A stretch of 37,582 nt of DNA from Vicinamibacteraceae bacterium (GTDB taxonomy: Bacteria > Acidobacteriota > Vicinamibacteria > Marinacidobacterales > Marinacidobacteraceae): NCBI GenBank assembly GCA_012271265.1, contig JAAXGQ010000110.1, positions 1 to 37,582 on the forward strand, given 5' to 3'. Shown piece by piece: positions 31,618 through 37,582 of the stretch. The position numbers and the translations under genes are program-made. Positions within the stretch are counted from its first letter, which is position 1. Each line of letters begins with the position of its first letter. The notes under the pieces were generated by a model, which searched no databases, was not told the origin of the DNA, and saw nothing but the letters and a program-made list of their open reading frames with translations.

Positions 31618-32607
31618 TCAGGAGCCGGTCGCGGCTTCCGGCTCCGGCCAGATCCCGGCCTCGCGGAAGAAGCGGATCGCACCCGGGTGGAAGTCGATCC
31701 CGGTGGAGCGAGGCGCATTGCCGTCGTTGATGGCGCGCCCGGCCGGGTGCTTCTCCACCACGGCCTCCCGCTGCTCGTAGAGAGTCCGGGTGACCTGGTA
31801 GACGGTCTCCTCGTCCATGTCGGCCCGGGTGATGAGGTGCATCGACCCCACGTCCAGGCCGAGGTAGTCCTCGTCCAGGCCCCGGTAGGTCCCGGCCGGG
31901 ATGACGGCGGGCCGGTAGAACGGGTACTGCTGCGGAAGTTCCTCGCGAACCGCGGCATCGAGCGGAACCAGGCGCGACTGCATGCCGGCGGTCGCCTGCA
32001 CAATCGAGGCGGTGGGCACCGCGCCACCGAGAAACGCCGCCGCCGCCGCGTCGTCCGAGAGCATGTCCACCGCGCCGGCCTGGGTGTTGTAGAGCGGCGT
32101 GAAGTCTTCGTAGGTGACGCCGTGGGCCTCCACAATGGGCCGGATGAAGTGCTCGAAGCCCGCGCCGGCGACCCCCACCACGACCCGCTTGCCTCGAAGA
32201 TCGGCAATCGACTGCACCTCGTGGCGGGTGGGGGAGACGAAGGTGGCCACGTTCGGCGCGAGGGTCATGACCGCCTGCACCGGGTAGGCGCGGCCCCAGC
32301 CGTCCTCCCCCCGGGCGGCGAAGTAGGTCACCGCGGCGTTGGAGAGGGCGAAGTCGAGCTCTCCGGTGGCCAGGCGGCGGATGTTCTCGCCCGAACCCTT
32401 GGTGGCCTCGGCGGTGATGCGCATCCCCGATTCCGCCAGGACTTCGGTCAGCGCGCCGCCCACGACGAAGAAGGCCCCGCCCGGCGGCGCCGTGCCGACG
32501 CTCAGGAAACGCGGCGCCGAACCGTCCCCGCCGTTCCCTCCGCAACCGGCGGCCGCCAGTGCGGCCAGCCCGCAGGCGCCGATGATCCGACGCGCGCGTT
32601 TCGCCAC
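31618..32607 (-). CDS. TAXI-family TRAP transporter solute-binding lipoprotein
   Basis: A 329-residue periplasmic binding protein of the TAXI type. It has a lipobox (LAALAAAGCGGNGG), then FLSVGTAPPGGAFFVVGG near the start of the fold, GSGENIRRLATGELDFALSN, and DLRGKRVVVGVAGAGFEHF. TAXI proteins deliver dicarboxylates or other acids to a TRAP membrane complex. No TRAP membrane subunits are in the window, so it is an orphan here. The start is GTG 32607, just 4 nt after the upstream unknown gene stop, so the two are probably in one transcript. It converges with the EF-hand propeller. The ligand is unknown. Confidence 0.88.
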   Translation of the reverse strand: MAKRARRIIGACGLAALAAAGCGGNGGDGSAPRFLSVGTAPPGGAFFVVGGALTEVLAESGMRITAEATKGSGENIRRLATGELDFALSNAAVTYFAARGEDGWGRAYPVQAVMTLAPNVATFVSPTRHEVQSIADLRGKRVVVGVAGAGFEHFIRPIVEAHGVTYEDFTPLYNTQAGAVDMLSDDAAAAAFLGGAVPTASIVQATAGMQSRLVPLDAAVREELPQQYPFYRPAVIPAGTYRGLDEDYLGLDVGSMHLITRADMDEETVYQVTRTLYEQREAVVEKHPAGRAINDGNAPRSTGIDFHPGAIRFFREAGIWPEPEAATGS

Positions 32608-32611
32608 CGCG

Positions 32612-33214
32612 CTACCAGGACCCGGCCGCCGCGAGAAGCCGGGGCATGGCCGCCGCCAGTTCGTCGAGGGTGTTGAGCCCGGTCGCGCCCCGAGGGCCCG
32701 GCTCCGACAGTGCGAACCCTGGCAGGATCGTCGCTTGTCCGTCTTCGCCGGTTCGCAGGCTCCGCTTCCCGGCCTCCCCGGCGACCACCCGGGGCAGCTG
32801 GCCGCTTTCTCCCCTCAGGAAGACGAGGGCCCGTTCGCCGACCGCGAAGACGGGCGAGTGGGTGACCATCAGCCGGGTGTCCCCGACGGTTCCCCCGGGG
32901 ATGCGGAACCGGATCAGGCTCCGCTCACCACCCTTCAGGCGCCGGTCCGGCAGGAGCGTGACGGTGGTGAAGATCTCGCGGCGGTCCGCGGTCCACGACG
33001 AGCGCATCTCGATGACCTCGCCGGCGACGATGGTGTCGGAGCGCTCCACCAGCTCGTCGAGCGACGGCCAGGCGTAGGGGCTCCGGAACCGCTCGTCATG
33101 CGGCGCCGGTCCGTGCTGCGCGAACGCGGATCCGCTGACGAGCAGGATGGCCCCCGTCACGAGGGCGGCCAGGAAGAGCACCGTGGCGCGACCTCGTTCG
33201 TCGTTGCGGATCAC
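32612..33214 (-). CDS. Exported protein of unknown function, typical neighbour of metzincin genes
   Basis: A 200-residue protein with a signal peptide (ATVLFLAALVTGAILLVSG then SAFAQ). The mature part has LVERSDTIVAGEVIEMRS, then FTTVTLLPDRRLKGGERSLI, RFRIPGGTVGDTRLMV and PVFAVGERALVFLRGESG, an all-beta pattern. From memory, such proteins are often encoded next to matrixin-type metalloproteases, as here, where a metzincin cluster is divergent (86 nt apart). I cannot name a tested function; an inhibitor, adaptor or folding partner is possible. GTG 33214 is supported by TATCCT 6 nt upstream. The gene ends 4 nt before the TAXI gene. Confidence 0.7.
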   Translation of the reverse strand: MIRNDERGRATVLFLAALVTGAILLVSGSAFAQHGPAPHDERFRSPYAWPSLDELVERSDTIVAGEVIEMRSSWTADRREIFTTVTLLPDRRLKGGERSLIRFRIPGGTVGDTRLMVTHSPVFAVGERALVFLRGESGQLPRVVAGEAGKRSLRTGEDGQATILPGFALSEPGPRGATGLNTLDELAAAMPRLLAAAGSW

Positions 33215-33220
33215 CCCTGA

Positions 33221-33226
33221 AGGATA
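33221..33226 (-). promoter_or_regulatory. Candidate leaderless -10 box for the unknown exported protein
   Basis: On the minus strand TATCCT is followed by 6 nt and then GTG 33214. No Shine-Dalgarno sequence lies close by. Confidence 0.48.
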
Positions 33227-33286
33227 CCGATCTCCTCGCTCCCGCCGCGACCGCACTTGACGTCGTTCGATCCGGTCCTGTCCTGA

Positions 33287-33292
33287 TACCGT
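33287..33292 (+). promoter_or_regulatory. Candidate near-leaderless -10 box for the degenerate metzincin gene
   Basis: TACCGT lies 8 nt before GTG 33301. A TTGACG at 33257 is too far (24 nt) for a normal -35 element. The box shares the divergent gap with the unknown-protein gene. Confidence 0.33.
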
Positions 33293-33300
33293 GCCGCGCC

Positions 33301-34428
33301 GTGGACGGAGAGGGAAGGTCGGCCAGCCGACCGCGTTCGGGCCCCGGCCTGCGGCGGCTCGCACTTGCCGGAGCGGCGGCCGCTGCGCTGGCTGCGGCGC
33401 CCCTCGGCTCGCGGGTGGAGGCCTACCTGCTCTATGACAGCGGGGCGCTCGACTTCATCGTCCCGGCGAGCGAGGCGCTCCGCTGGTCGCCCGACGTCTG
33501 GGCGCCGGGCAGCACCCTCGATTGGGAGATCGAGGACGGCGAGGCCTGGAGCCTGCTCTTCGATTCGGTGGAGGATGTGGCGCCGATTCTGGAGACAGCC
33601 CTGGCGGTCTGGGCGGGGGTCGAGACCGCGGACATCCGCTGGCGACTTCGCGGAATCGCCGCTGCGTCCGCCGCCGAGAGTTCCGGCGCCCAGGATTCGC
33701 GGAATCGGTTGTATTTCAATCCGGACCATTGGTTCTCGGGGGCGGCGCTCTGGTGGGAGCGAAACGGCTCGACCGGCGTTTGGGAAATCACCGAATGCGA
33801 TCTCGCGTTTCCGGATTGGGTGCAGTGGGTTGAAGATGGTCTCGACGCGGAGGATCTGAGGCGCTACGCGGCGTTCGAGTTCACGGAAGAGCTGGGCCAC
33901 TGTCTCGGTCTTGGCTGGGCCGTGGATTTTCCCTCGTCGCGTCGGCTCCGGCTTTCCCGGAACGGGGACGATGCTCGTTGGCGCGCCAGCGCCGTCTGGC
34001 CGTCACAGCCGGCCATGAGCCGGTGGTGGTCGGATTCCCTCACTGAGGACGACCGCACCGGGGCTTCGCTGCTGCGGCCACGGGCCGGGTGGCTCGGCGG
34101 CACGGGAAGCCTTTCCGGCGTGCTGGAATCCGAGGAAGAAGGCGTTCCCTACGCGCACGTCTATGCGCTCCGACTGGTCGAAGGAGAAGTCCGGGATCCC
34201 GTGGGAGCCTTCACGAACGCAGACGGAGAGTTCCTGATCGAGGGTCTGCCGCCGGGGGATTACCTGCTCTGGGCCCTTCCGGTTCGCTCGTTCTGGCACC
34301 ATGTTCCGCTGGTCGAGTCGGGGGCCGCCACCGACCTGAAGGACGCGGTGATTGCCCACCCGACGCCGGTCGAAGCGGGCGCCACGACCCGCGGCATCGT
34401 GATTCCGATGCGACGAGGACGGGAATGA
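33301..34428 (+). CDS. Degenerate metzincin-like exported protein
   Basis: A 375-residue paralogue of the metzincin at 34957. It has an exported N-terminus (hydrophobic LALAGAAAAALAAAPLGS) and a body with RWSPDVWAPGSTLDW, matching RWDPEVWGPGETLVF in the paralogue. The zinc motif is altered: EELGHCLGLGW (196-206) replaces HEFGHCLGLAH, so the first His is Glu and the third is Trp, while Glu197 and His200 remain. The Met-turn Met (PAMSRW) is kept. A C-terminal carboxypeptidase-regulatory-like domain follows (NADGEFLIEGLPPGDYLLWA). It probably cannot hold zinc in the usual way and may act as a partner or decoy. The stop overlaps the next ATG by 4 nt. Confidence 0.8.
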   Translation: MDGEGRSASRPRSGPGLRRLALAGAAAAALAAAPLGSRVEAYLLYDSGALDFIVPASEALRWSPDVWAPGSTLDWEIEDGEAWSLLFDSVEDVAPILETALAVWAGVETADIRWRLRGIAAASAAESSGAQDSRNRLYFNPDHWFSGAALWWERNGSTGVWEITECDLAFPDWVQWVEDGLDAEDLRRYAAFEFTEELGHCLGLGWAVDFPSSRRLRLSRNGDDARWRASAVWPSQPAMSRWWSDSLTEDDRTGASLLRPRAGWLGGTGSLSGVLESEEEGVPYAHVYALRLVEGEVRDPVGAFTNADGEFLIEGLPPGDYLLWALPVRSFWHHVPLVESGAATDLKDAVIAHPTPVEAGATTRGIVIPMRRGRE

Positions 34429-34952
34429 GGCGGCGCTCCGTCTACGCAGCGCTCCTGGGTTCCCTCGTCCTGTGGCTGTTCGGGGTGTCCTGCGGCGGGG
34501 GCGCCAGCACCACCCCCGCCGGGCCAGCGCCGCCCACGACGCCCCCCGAACCCACCCCTCCTCCACCTCCCCCGTTGCCGCCGGAGGTGGGAAACCCGTG
34601 TTCGGGCGTGGTGGTCCGGGGGGAACCGCCCCGCGGAGTGGATTCGGTCACCCGCGCCGACCTGCTCATCCAATGGGAGCAGGGGTCGGATGGTGGCTTC
34701 GACTGGGGAAGTCCCTACTACGACGACGAGCACGATCCCGAACATCGCTCCCTTTATCCGCTGCTGGAGATCAATGTGGCCCAGTGGCGGGTCGAAACAG
34801 TGGAGGGGGCGACTCGGCACTGGCTGAGCCTCGAGTGGCCGCCGTTCGCTGCTGTCCGGTTGCTCTTCCGATCCGACGCCGGCTGTGACCTGCCAGCGCT
34901 CACCTGCAGGGCGGCCAGTTGCGAGCTCGCGGCAGAAACCGGAGGCAATTGA
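34425..34952 (+). CDS. Lipoprotein homologous to the C-terminal domain of the adjacent metzincin
   Basis: A 175-residue protein with a lipoprotein signal (SLVLWLFGVSCGGG) and a Pro/Thr-rich spacer. The body begins NPCSGVVVRGEPP and ends SDAGCDLPALTCRAASCELA. It parallels the end of the 34957 protein (TPCRGLRVLAERP ... SPDGACEGEPLVTCDISGCY), including paired cysteines. So this gene and the 33301 gene together correspond to one full-length protein next door. Start ATG 34425 overlaps the previous stop (ATGA). The domain is probably disulfide-bonded and lies outside the cytoplasm. Function is unknown. Confidence 0.72.
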   Translation: MRRRSVYAALLGSLVLWLFGVSCGGGASTTPAGPAPPTTPPEPTPPPPPPLPPEVGNPCSGVVVRGEPPRGVDSVTRADLLIQWEQGSDGGFDWGSPYYDDEHDPEHRSLYPLLEINVAQWRVETVEGATRHWLSLEWPPFAAVRLLFRSDAGCDLPALTCRAASCELAAETGGN

Positions 34953-34956
34953 CCTC

Positions 34957-36717
34957 GTGCGGTCATCGGATCCACCGCGAAGCAGACGAAGGATGTCGAA
35001 GAACAGCCCGCGACCGGGCGCAGGCCGGCGAGGACGCCGGCGCTCCATGGGGCCAAGCAAGCCGGGGAGGAAGCCCCAGCCGAGGCTGCCCCCGCCCCCG
35101 GCGAAGAAATCGAACGAGTCGACGAAGCGGACCCTGCCGGGCCAGGCCGTCTGGATCGTGGGCGGTCTGCTGCTCGCTTTGGGATCGGCGCACGCTTACC
35201 GGTTCTATGGTGACGGACGCACCGCCGACTATCCGGTCCCGTCGAAGCACGCACAGCGCTGGGATCCGGAAGTCTGGGGGCCTGGCGAGACGCTGGTCTT
35301 CGACATCGCCCCGGACGCGGATTTCGAGGTGTATTTCGACTCGCCGGAAGGCGTCATTCCTTACGTGGAGCGGGCCATGGCGTCCTGGTCGGCGATCCCG
35401 ACGGCGGACATAGCCTGGCGCGTTTCGGGTGTCAGCGACGACAATCGAGCCGCCGGCGACGGCCGGAACACGATCTTCGTGGATGAAGACGATTTTTCTG
35501 GTGGCGCCTGTGGCGGGTACGCCTCCGGCGCTGGGCGCTGGACGGGAGATCGGTGGAGGACGACCGAGTGTGACATCGCCCTGTGCCGAGGCTGGACCGA
35601 GATTGATGAGGAGATACCGTCTGAGGAGGTCGAGAGCTACCGGGAAGCGGTTCGAGAAGGCTCAGTCGGGATCTTTGTCCATGAGTTCGGGCACTGCCTG
35701 GGCCTCGCCCACGCCGGCCGGTTGTCCACAACCCGCCGCTGGTCCGTCCGGGGGCGCCTCGGGGAAAGCAGTCTCATCCATCCTCGAGACCCCGCGATGG
35801 CGTACGGGATAAGCCAGGAGGCCGTTGATGGCCTTTCGCGCGACGACCTGATCGGCGCCTCACTCCTCCGGCCCGCTCGCGGATGGGAGCGCACGATCGG
35901 CACCATCGCGGGCACGATCACGGTGGCCGGGGAACCGGCCTGGTTCGCTCATGTCTGGGCCTTGCCGGCAGGCGGAGACCCGCTTAGGGAGCGGATCGGG
36001 GTGTTCACGAACGCGGACGGTGAGTTTCTCCTCGAGGGACTGGAGCCTGGGGAATACTCGCTCTGGGCCCAGCCACCCGGCTCGCTGGGCGCGCACCGGA
36101 TCCCGGACGAAGTCCATCTGGATCTCGACGACGCGCTGTTCGGCCACTTCGCCAGCGTCCGCGCCCGGCGGACGAGCGACGCCGGCGAGTTCGAAGTAGT
36201 CCGCGGCCGCACGCTGCGGGCCCCGCCCGGCGAGGCCACAGCCGCGGCGCCGGGCGCGCGAACGCCCATCGGGCCGGATGGAATCACGCCATGCCGCGGT
36301 CTGCGCGTCCTGGCGGAGCGTCCCGTCCCGGCGGACGGCCCACTCTGGTTCACTCGCGGCGACTCCCGCCTCCGGGACGACCGTTGGTTCGGCGCCACGC
36401 TCTCGCTGGAATGGTCTTCGGAAGCTGGCAGCACCCTGCTCGACTGGACGGGTCCCTATCGGGCGTGGTGGTGGAACTCGCGCGAAGACGTCATCGAACC
36501 CTTCGGGACCACCGGACTCCTCGCCGTCAACTCCACGCTCGACGTGAGCATTGGAGAGATGCGGATTGCTCCGGCCGGATCCGGCTTCCGGCAAACCATG
36601 GAGATCGCCTGGCCGGAGTCCACCGCCGCCACCATGCGCTTCCGCTCGCCCGACGGCGCTTGCGAGGGCGAGCCCCTCGTGACCTGCGACATCTCCGGCT
36701 GCTACCTCATCGAATAA
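34957..36717 (+). CDS. Metzincin-type zinc metalloprotease with repeat-derived N-terminal segment
   Basis: A 586-residue predicted exported protease. The zinc site is HEFGHCLGLAH (242-252; ligands His242, His246, His252, general base Glu243) with a downstream Met-turn in DPAMAYG (Met281). After the catalytic domain comes a carboxypeptidase-regulatory-like domain (NADGEFLLEGLEPGEYSLWA) and a Cys-containing C-terminal domain. The hydrophobic segment VWIVGGLLLALGSAHAY near 67-83 is the signal or anchor. The preceding basic tail includes RPGAGRRGRRRSMGPSK, encoded by a hairpin-repeat copy (35016-35050). GTG 34957 has GGAGG about 11 nt upstream, 4 nt after the previous stop; ATG 34993 and ATG 35047 (inside the repeat) are alternatives. 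Substrates are unknown. Confidence 0.85.
   Translation: MRSSDPPRSRRRMSKNSPRPGAGRRGRRRSMGPSKPGRKPQPRLPPPPAKKSNESTKRTLPGQAVWIVGGLLLALGSAHAYRFYGDGRTADYPVPSKHAQRWDPEVWGPGETLVFDIAPDADFEVYFDSPEGVIPYVERAMASWSAIPTADIAWRVSGVSDDNRAAGDGRNTIFVDEDDFSGGACGGYASGAGRWTGDRWRTTECDIALCRGWTEIDEEIPSEEVESYREAVREGSVGIFVHEFGHCLGLAHAGRLSTTRRWSVRGRLGESSLIHPRDPAMAYGISQEAVDGLSRDDLIGASLLRPARGWERTIGTIAGTITVAGEPAWFAHVWALPAGGDPLRERIGVFTNADGEFLLEGLEPGEYSLWAQPPGSLGAHRIPDEVHLDLDDALFGHFASVRARRTSDAGEFEVVRGRTLRAPPGEATAAAPGARTPIGPDGITPCRGLRVLAERPVPADGPLWFTRGDSRLRDDRWFGATLSLEWSSEAGSTLLDWTGPYRAWWWNSREDVIEPFGTTGLLAVNSTLDVSIGEMRIAPAGSGFRQTMEIAWPESTAATMRFRSPDGACEGEPLVTCDISGCYLIE
35016..35050 (+). repeat. Hairpin-repeat copy inside the 5' end of the metzincin gene
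   Basis: The hairpin at 35024-35041 is GCCGGCG, loop AGGA, CGCCGGC, followed by GCTCCATGGGG. It is in reverse orientation, like the arrays on the right. The gene reads through it in frame if started at 34957 or 34993. Confidence 0.85.
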
Positions 36718-36745
36718 CCGGACGACCGCGCCCGCCACCCGCTCT

Positions 36746-36885
36746 TCCTGGAGCGCCGGCGTCCCCACCGGCCACCACCCCCATGGAGCGCCGGTGTCCT
36801 CACCGGCCACCACCCCCATGGAGCGCCGGTGTCCTCACCGGCCACCACCCCCATGGAGCGCCGGTGTCCTCACCGGCCACCGCCG
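36746..36885 (+). repeat. Tandem array of four 35-bp forward hairpin units
   Basis: Units start at about 36746, 36781, 36816 and 36851, with CCATGGAGC, the hairpin and CCACCACCC. Units 2-4 carry GCCGGTG, loop TCCT, CACCGGC. Unit 1 has one arm with C and the other with A (GCCGGCG versus CACCGGC), a half-changed stem. There are no unique spacers, so it is not a CRISPR array. It begins about 28 nt after the metzincin stop. Confidence 0.9.
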
Positions 36886-36928
36886 CAGGCGGGCATGGTG
36901 CGTGGGCCTCCCCACGGTCGCTCGGCAC

Positions 36929-37310
36929 GGCGGCGCAGTCGGCACGAAGACTGGCTGAGGGACCGACGGTGCGGCGCGGGCCGGCGAGGATGCCGGCGCT
37001 CCAAGGGGCGGCGCGGTCGACACGAGACCGCCTGAGGGGCCGAGGATGCGGCGTAGGCCGGCGAGGACGCCGGCGTTCCATGGGGCGGCGCAGTCGGCAC
37101 GAAGACTGGCTGAGGGACCGACGGTGCGGCACGGGCCGGCGAGGACGCCGGCGCTCCAAGGGGCGGCGCGGTCGACACGAGACCGCCTGAGGGGCCGAGG
37201 GTGCGGCGTAGGCCGGCGAGGACGCCGGCGTTCCATGGGGCGGCGCGGTCGGCACGAGGACTGGCTGAGGGGCCGAGGGTGCGGCGCGGGCCGGCGAAGA
37301 CGCCGGCGCT
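36929..37310 (+). repeat. Tandem array of five ~77-bp reverse hairpin units
   Basis: Hairpins lie at 36980-36997, 37057-37074, 37135-37152, 37212-37229 and 37290-37307, spaced 77 or 78 bp. Linkers alternate between two types, one with GCGGTC-GACACGA-GACCGC and one with CAGTC-GGCACGAA-GACTG, so the true period is about 155 bp. Each linker type can fold into its own stem. Together with the forward array the layout is forward hairpins, junction, reverse hairpins, as at 105-199. The whole 36718-37407 gap holds these repeats and no supported gene except the promoter and start of the next ATPase. Confidence 0.9.
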
Positions 37311-37394
37311 CCCATCGGCCCCGTAAGCCGACAGCAGGGGCTCCAACGCAGATCGGCGGCCATTGCCCCGCGCCCCGCGCGCCGTCGTCGCTGC

Positions 37395-37400
37395 TATAAC
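37395..37400 (+). promoter_or_regulatory. Candidate leaderless extended -10 for second AAA ATPase
   Basis: TATAAC, preceded by TGC (extended -10 form), ends 7 nt before ATG 37408. No Shine-Dalgarno sequence is present. Confidence 0.5.
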
Positions 37401-37407
37401 AGCGGAA

Positions 37408-37582
37408 ATGTCGTCTCCGTCAGCCCGCGGGCCGTTCCGTCCCGGAACCGGGGCGACGCCTCCGTACCTGGCCGGCCGCGAGCAGGACCAGGCGCTGTTC
37501 CGCACGCTCCTCGCCGATCTTTCCAACGGCATTCCGCCGGGAACACCGGTGATCCTCCACGGACCACGTGGCAACGGCAAGA
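37408..37582 (+). CDS. AAA ATPase, same family as 16996 (truncated by window end)
   Basis: The first 58 codons encode MSSPSARGPFRPGTGATPPY, then LAGREQDQALFRTLL, and end in VILHGPRGNGK, the Walker A start. This matches the N-terminus of the ATPase at 16996 (PFQPGAGARPPVLAGRDAEL, then GPRGNGKTS) almost motif by motif. The gene lies directly after the repeat array. The rest lies beyond the window, so the full family and function cannot be judged. The start ATG is supported by TATAAC 7 nt upstream. Confidence 0.8.
   Translation, partial: MSSPSARGPFRPGTGATPPYLAGREQDQALFRTLLADLSNGIPPGTPVILHGPRGNGK

Noticed and set aside
33257-33262. TTGACG as -35 element for the 33301 gene
   Set aside because: The distance to the TACCGT box is 24 nt, far from the usual 16-18. 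It is more likely chance.
36746-36885. CRISPR array from 35-bp repeats
   Set aside because: Units are back to back with no unique spacers and there are no cas genes.
36800-37580. Open frames through the repeat array on both strands, with repeating Arg/Pro/Ala peptides
   Set aside because: They follow the repeat units in whichever frame is open and lack any domain or ribosome-binding site. The repeat units themselves explain them.

Overview
The window is about 37.6 kb of very GC-rich bacterial DNA (roughly 70 % G+C by eye). It is densely coded on both strands and has no rRNA, tRNA, CRISPR, phage or transposase genes that I can see. No gene fixes the species. Several features fit the Acidobacteriota or a similar high-GC, often uncultured, environmental phylum: many secreted PQQ-like beta-propeller proteins, a glycosyltransferase with an MLCGSC-type N-terminus, an ECF-like sigma factor, a TAXI-type binding protein and metzincin-like lipoprotein clusters. 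That assignment is inference.

Layout. Positions 1-200 hold the edge of a structured repeat cluster. From 204 to 7015 the minus strand carries, in transcription order, an ECF-like sigma factor, a threonine dehydratase-like PLP enzyme, a gamma-glutamyltransferase overlapping it, two tandem spondin-domain lipoproteins and a TrkA/USP-type potassium regulator. From 7120 to 16767 the plus strand carries a Tat-exported glycosylasparaginase, a small secreted protein, a GT4 glycosyltransferase, a short adenylate-forming ligase, a LuxC-like acyl reductase and a two-gene FtsX-type ABC transporter. The ligase/reductase pair looks able to turn a carboxylic acid into an aldehyde, and the transporter follows directly. 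From 16996 to 21640 there are an AAA ATPase, a Bcr/CflA drug exporter, a beta-class DNA methyltransferase with a convergent PD-(D/E)XK nuclease (a probable restriction-modification pair) and a small LAGLIDADG-like remnant. From 21539 to 31601 lie five PQQ-like propeller proteins with an iron-type alcohol dehydrogenase and an S9 prolyl peptidase, many overlapping by 4 nt. From 31618 to 36717 there are a TAXI binding lipoprotein, an unknown exported protein, and a divergent cluster of one intact and one degenerate, split metzincin. From 36718 to 37407 is a repeat array, followed by the first 58 codons of a second AAA ATPase of the same family as the one at 16996.

The most unusual content is the repeat family. 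Each unit is a 7-bp hairpin with a 4-nt loop plus a linker that can also fold. At least 13 hairpins occur in the window, with base changes that compensate each other across the stem. Copies occur as inverted doublets (REPIN-like), as tandem arrays, and as single copies read through in frame in the N-terminal regions of two exported proteins. A second general pattern is a TANNNT-like box 6-9 nt before the start codon of many promoter-proximal genes without a Shine-Dalgarno sequence, which suggests widespread leaderless transcription.
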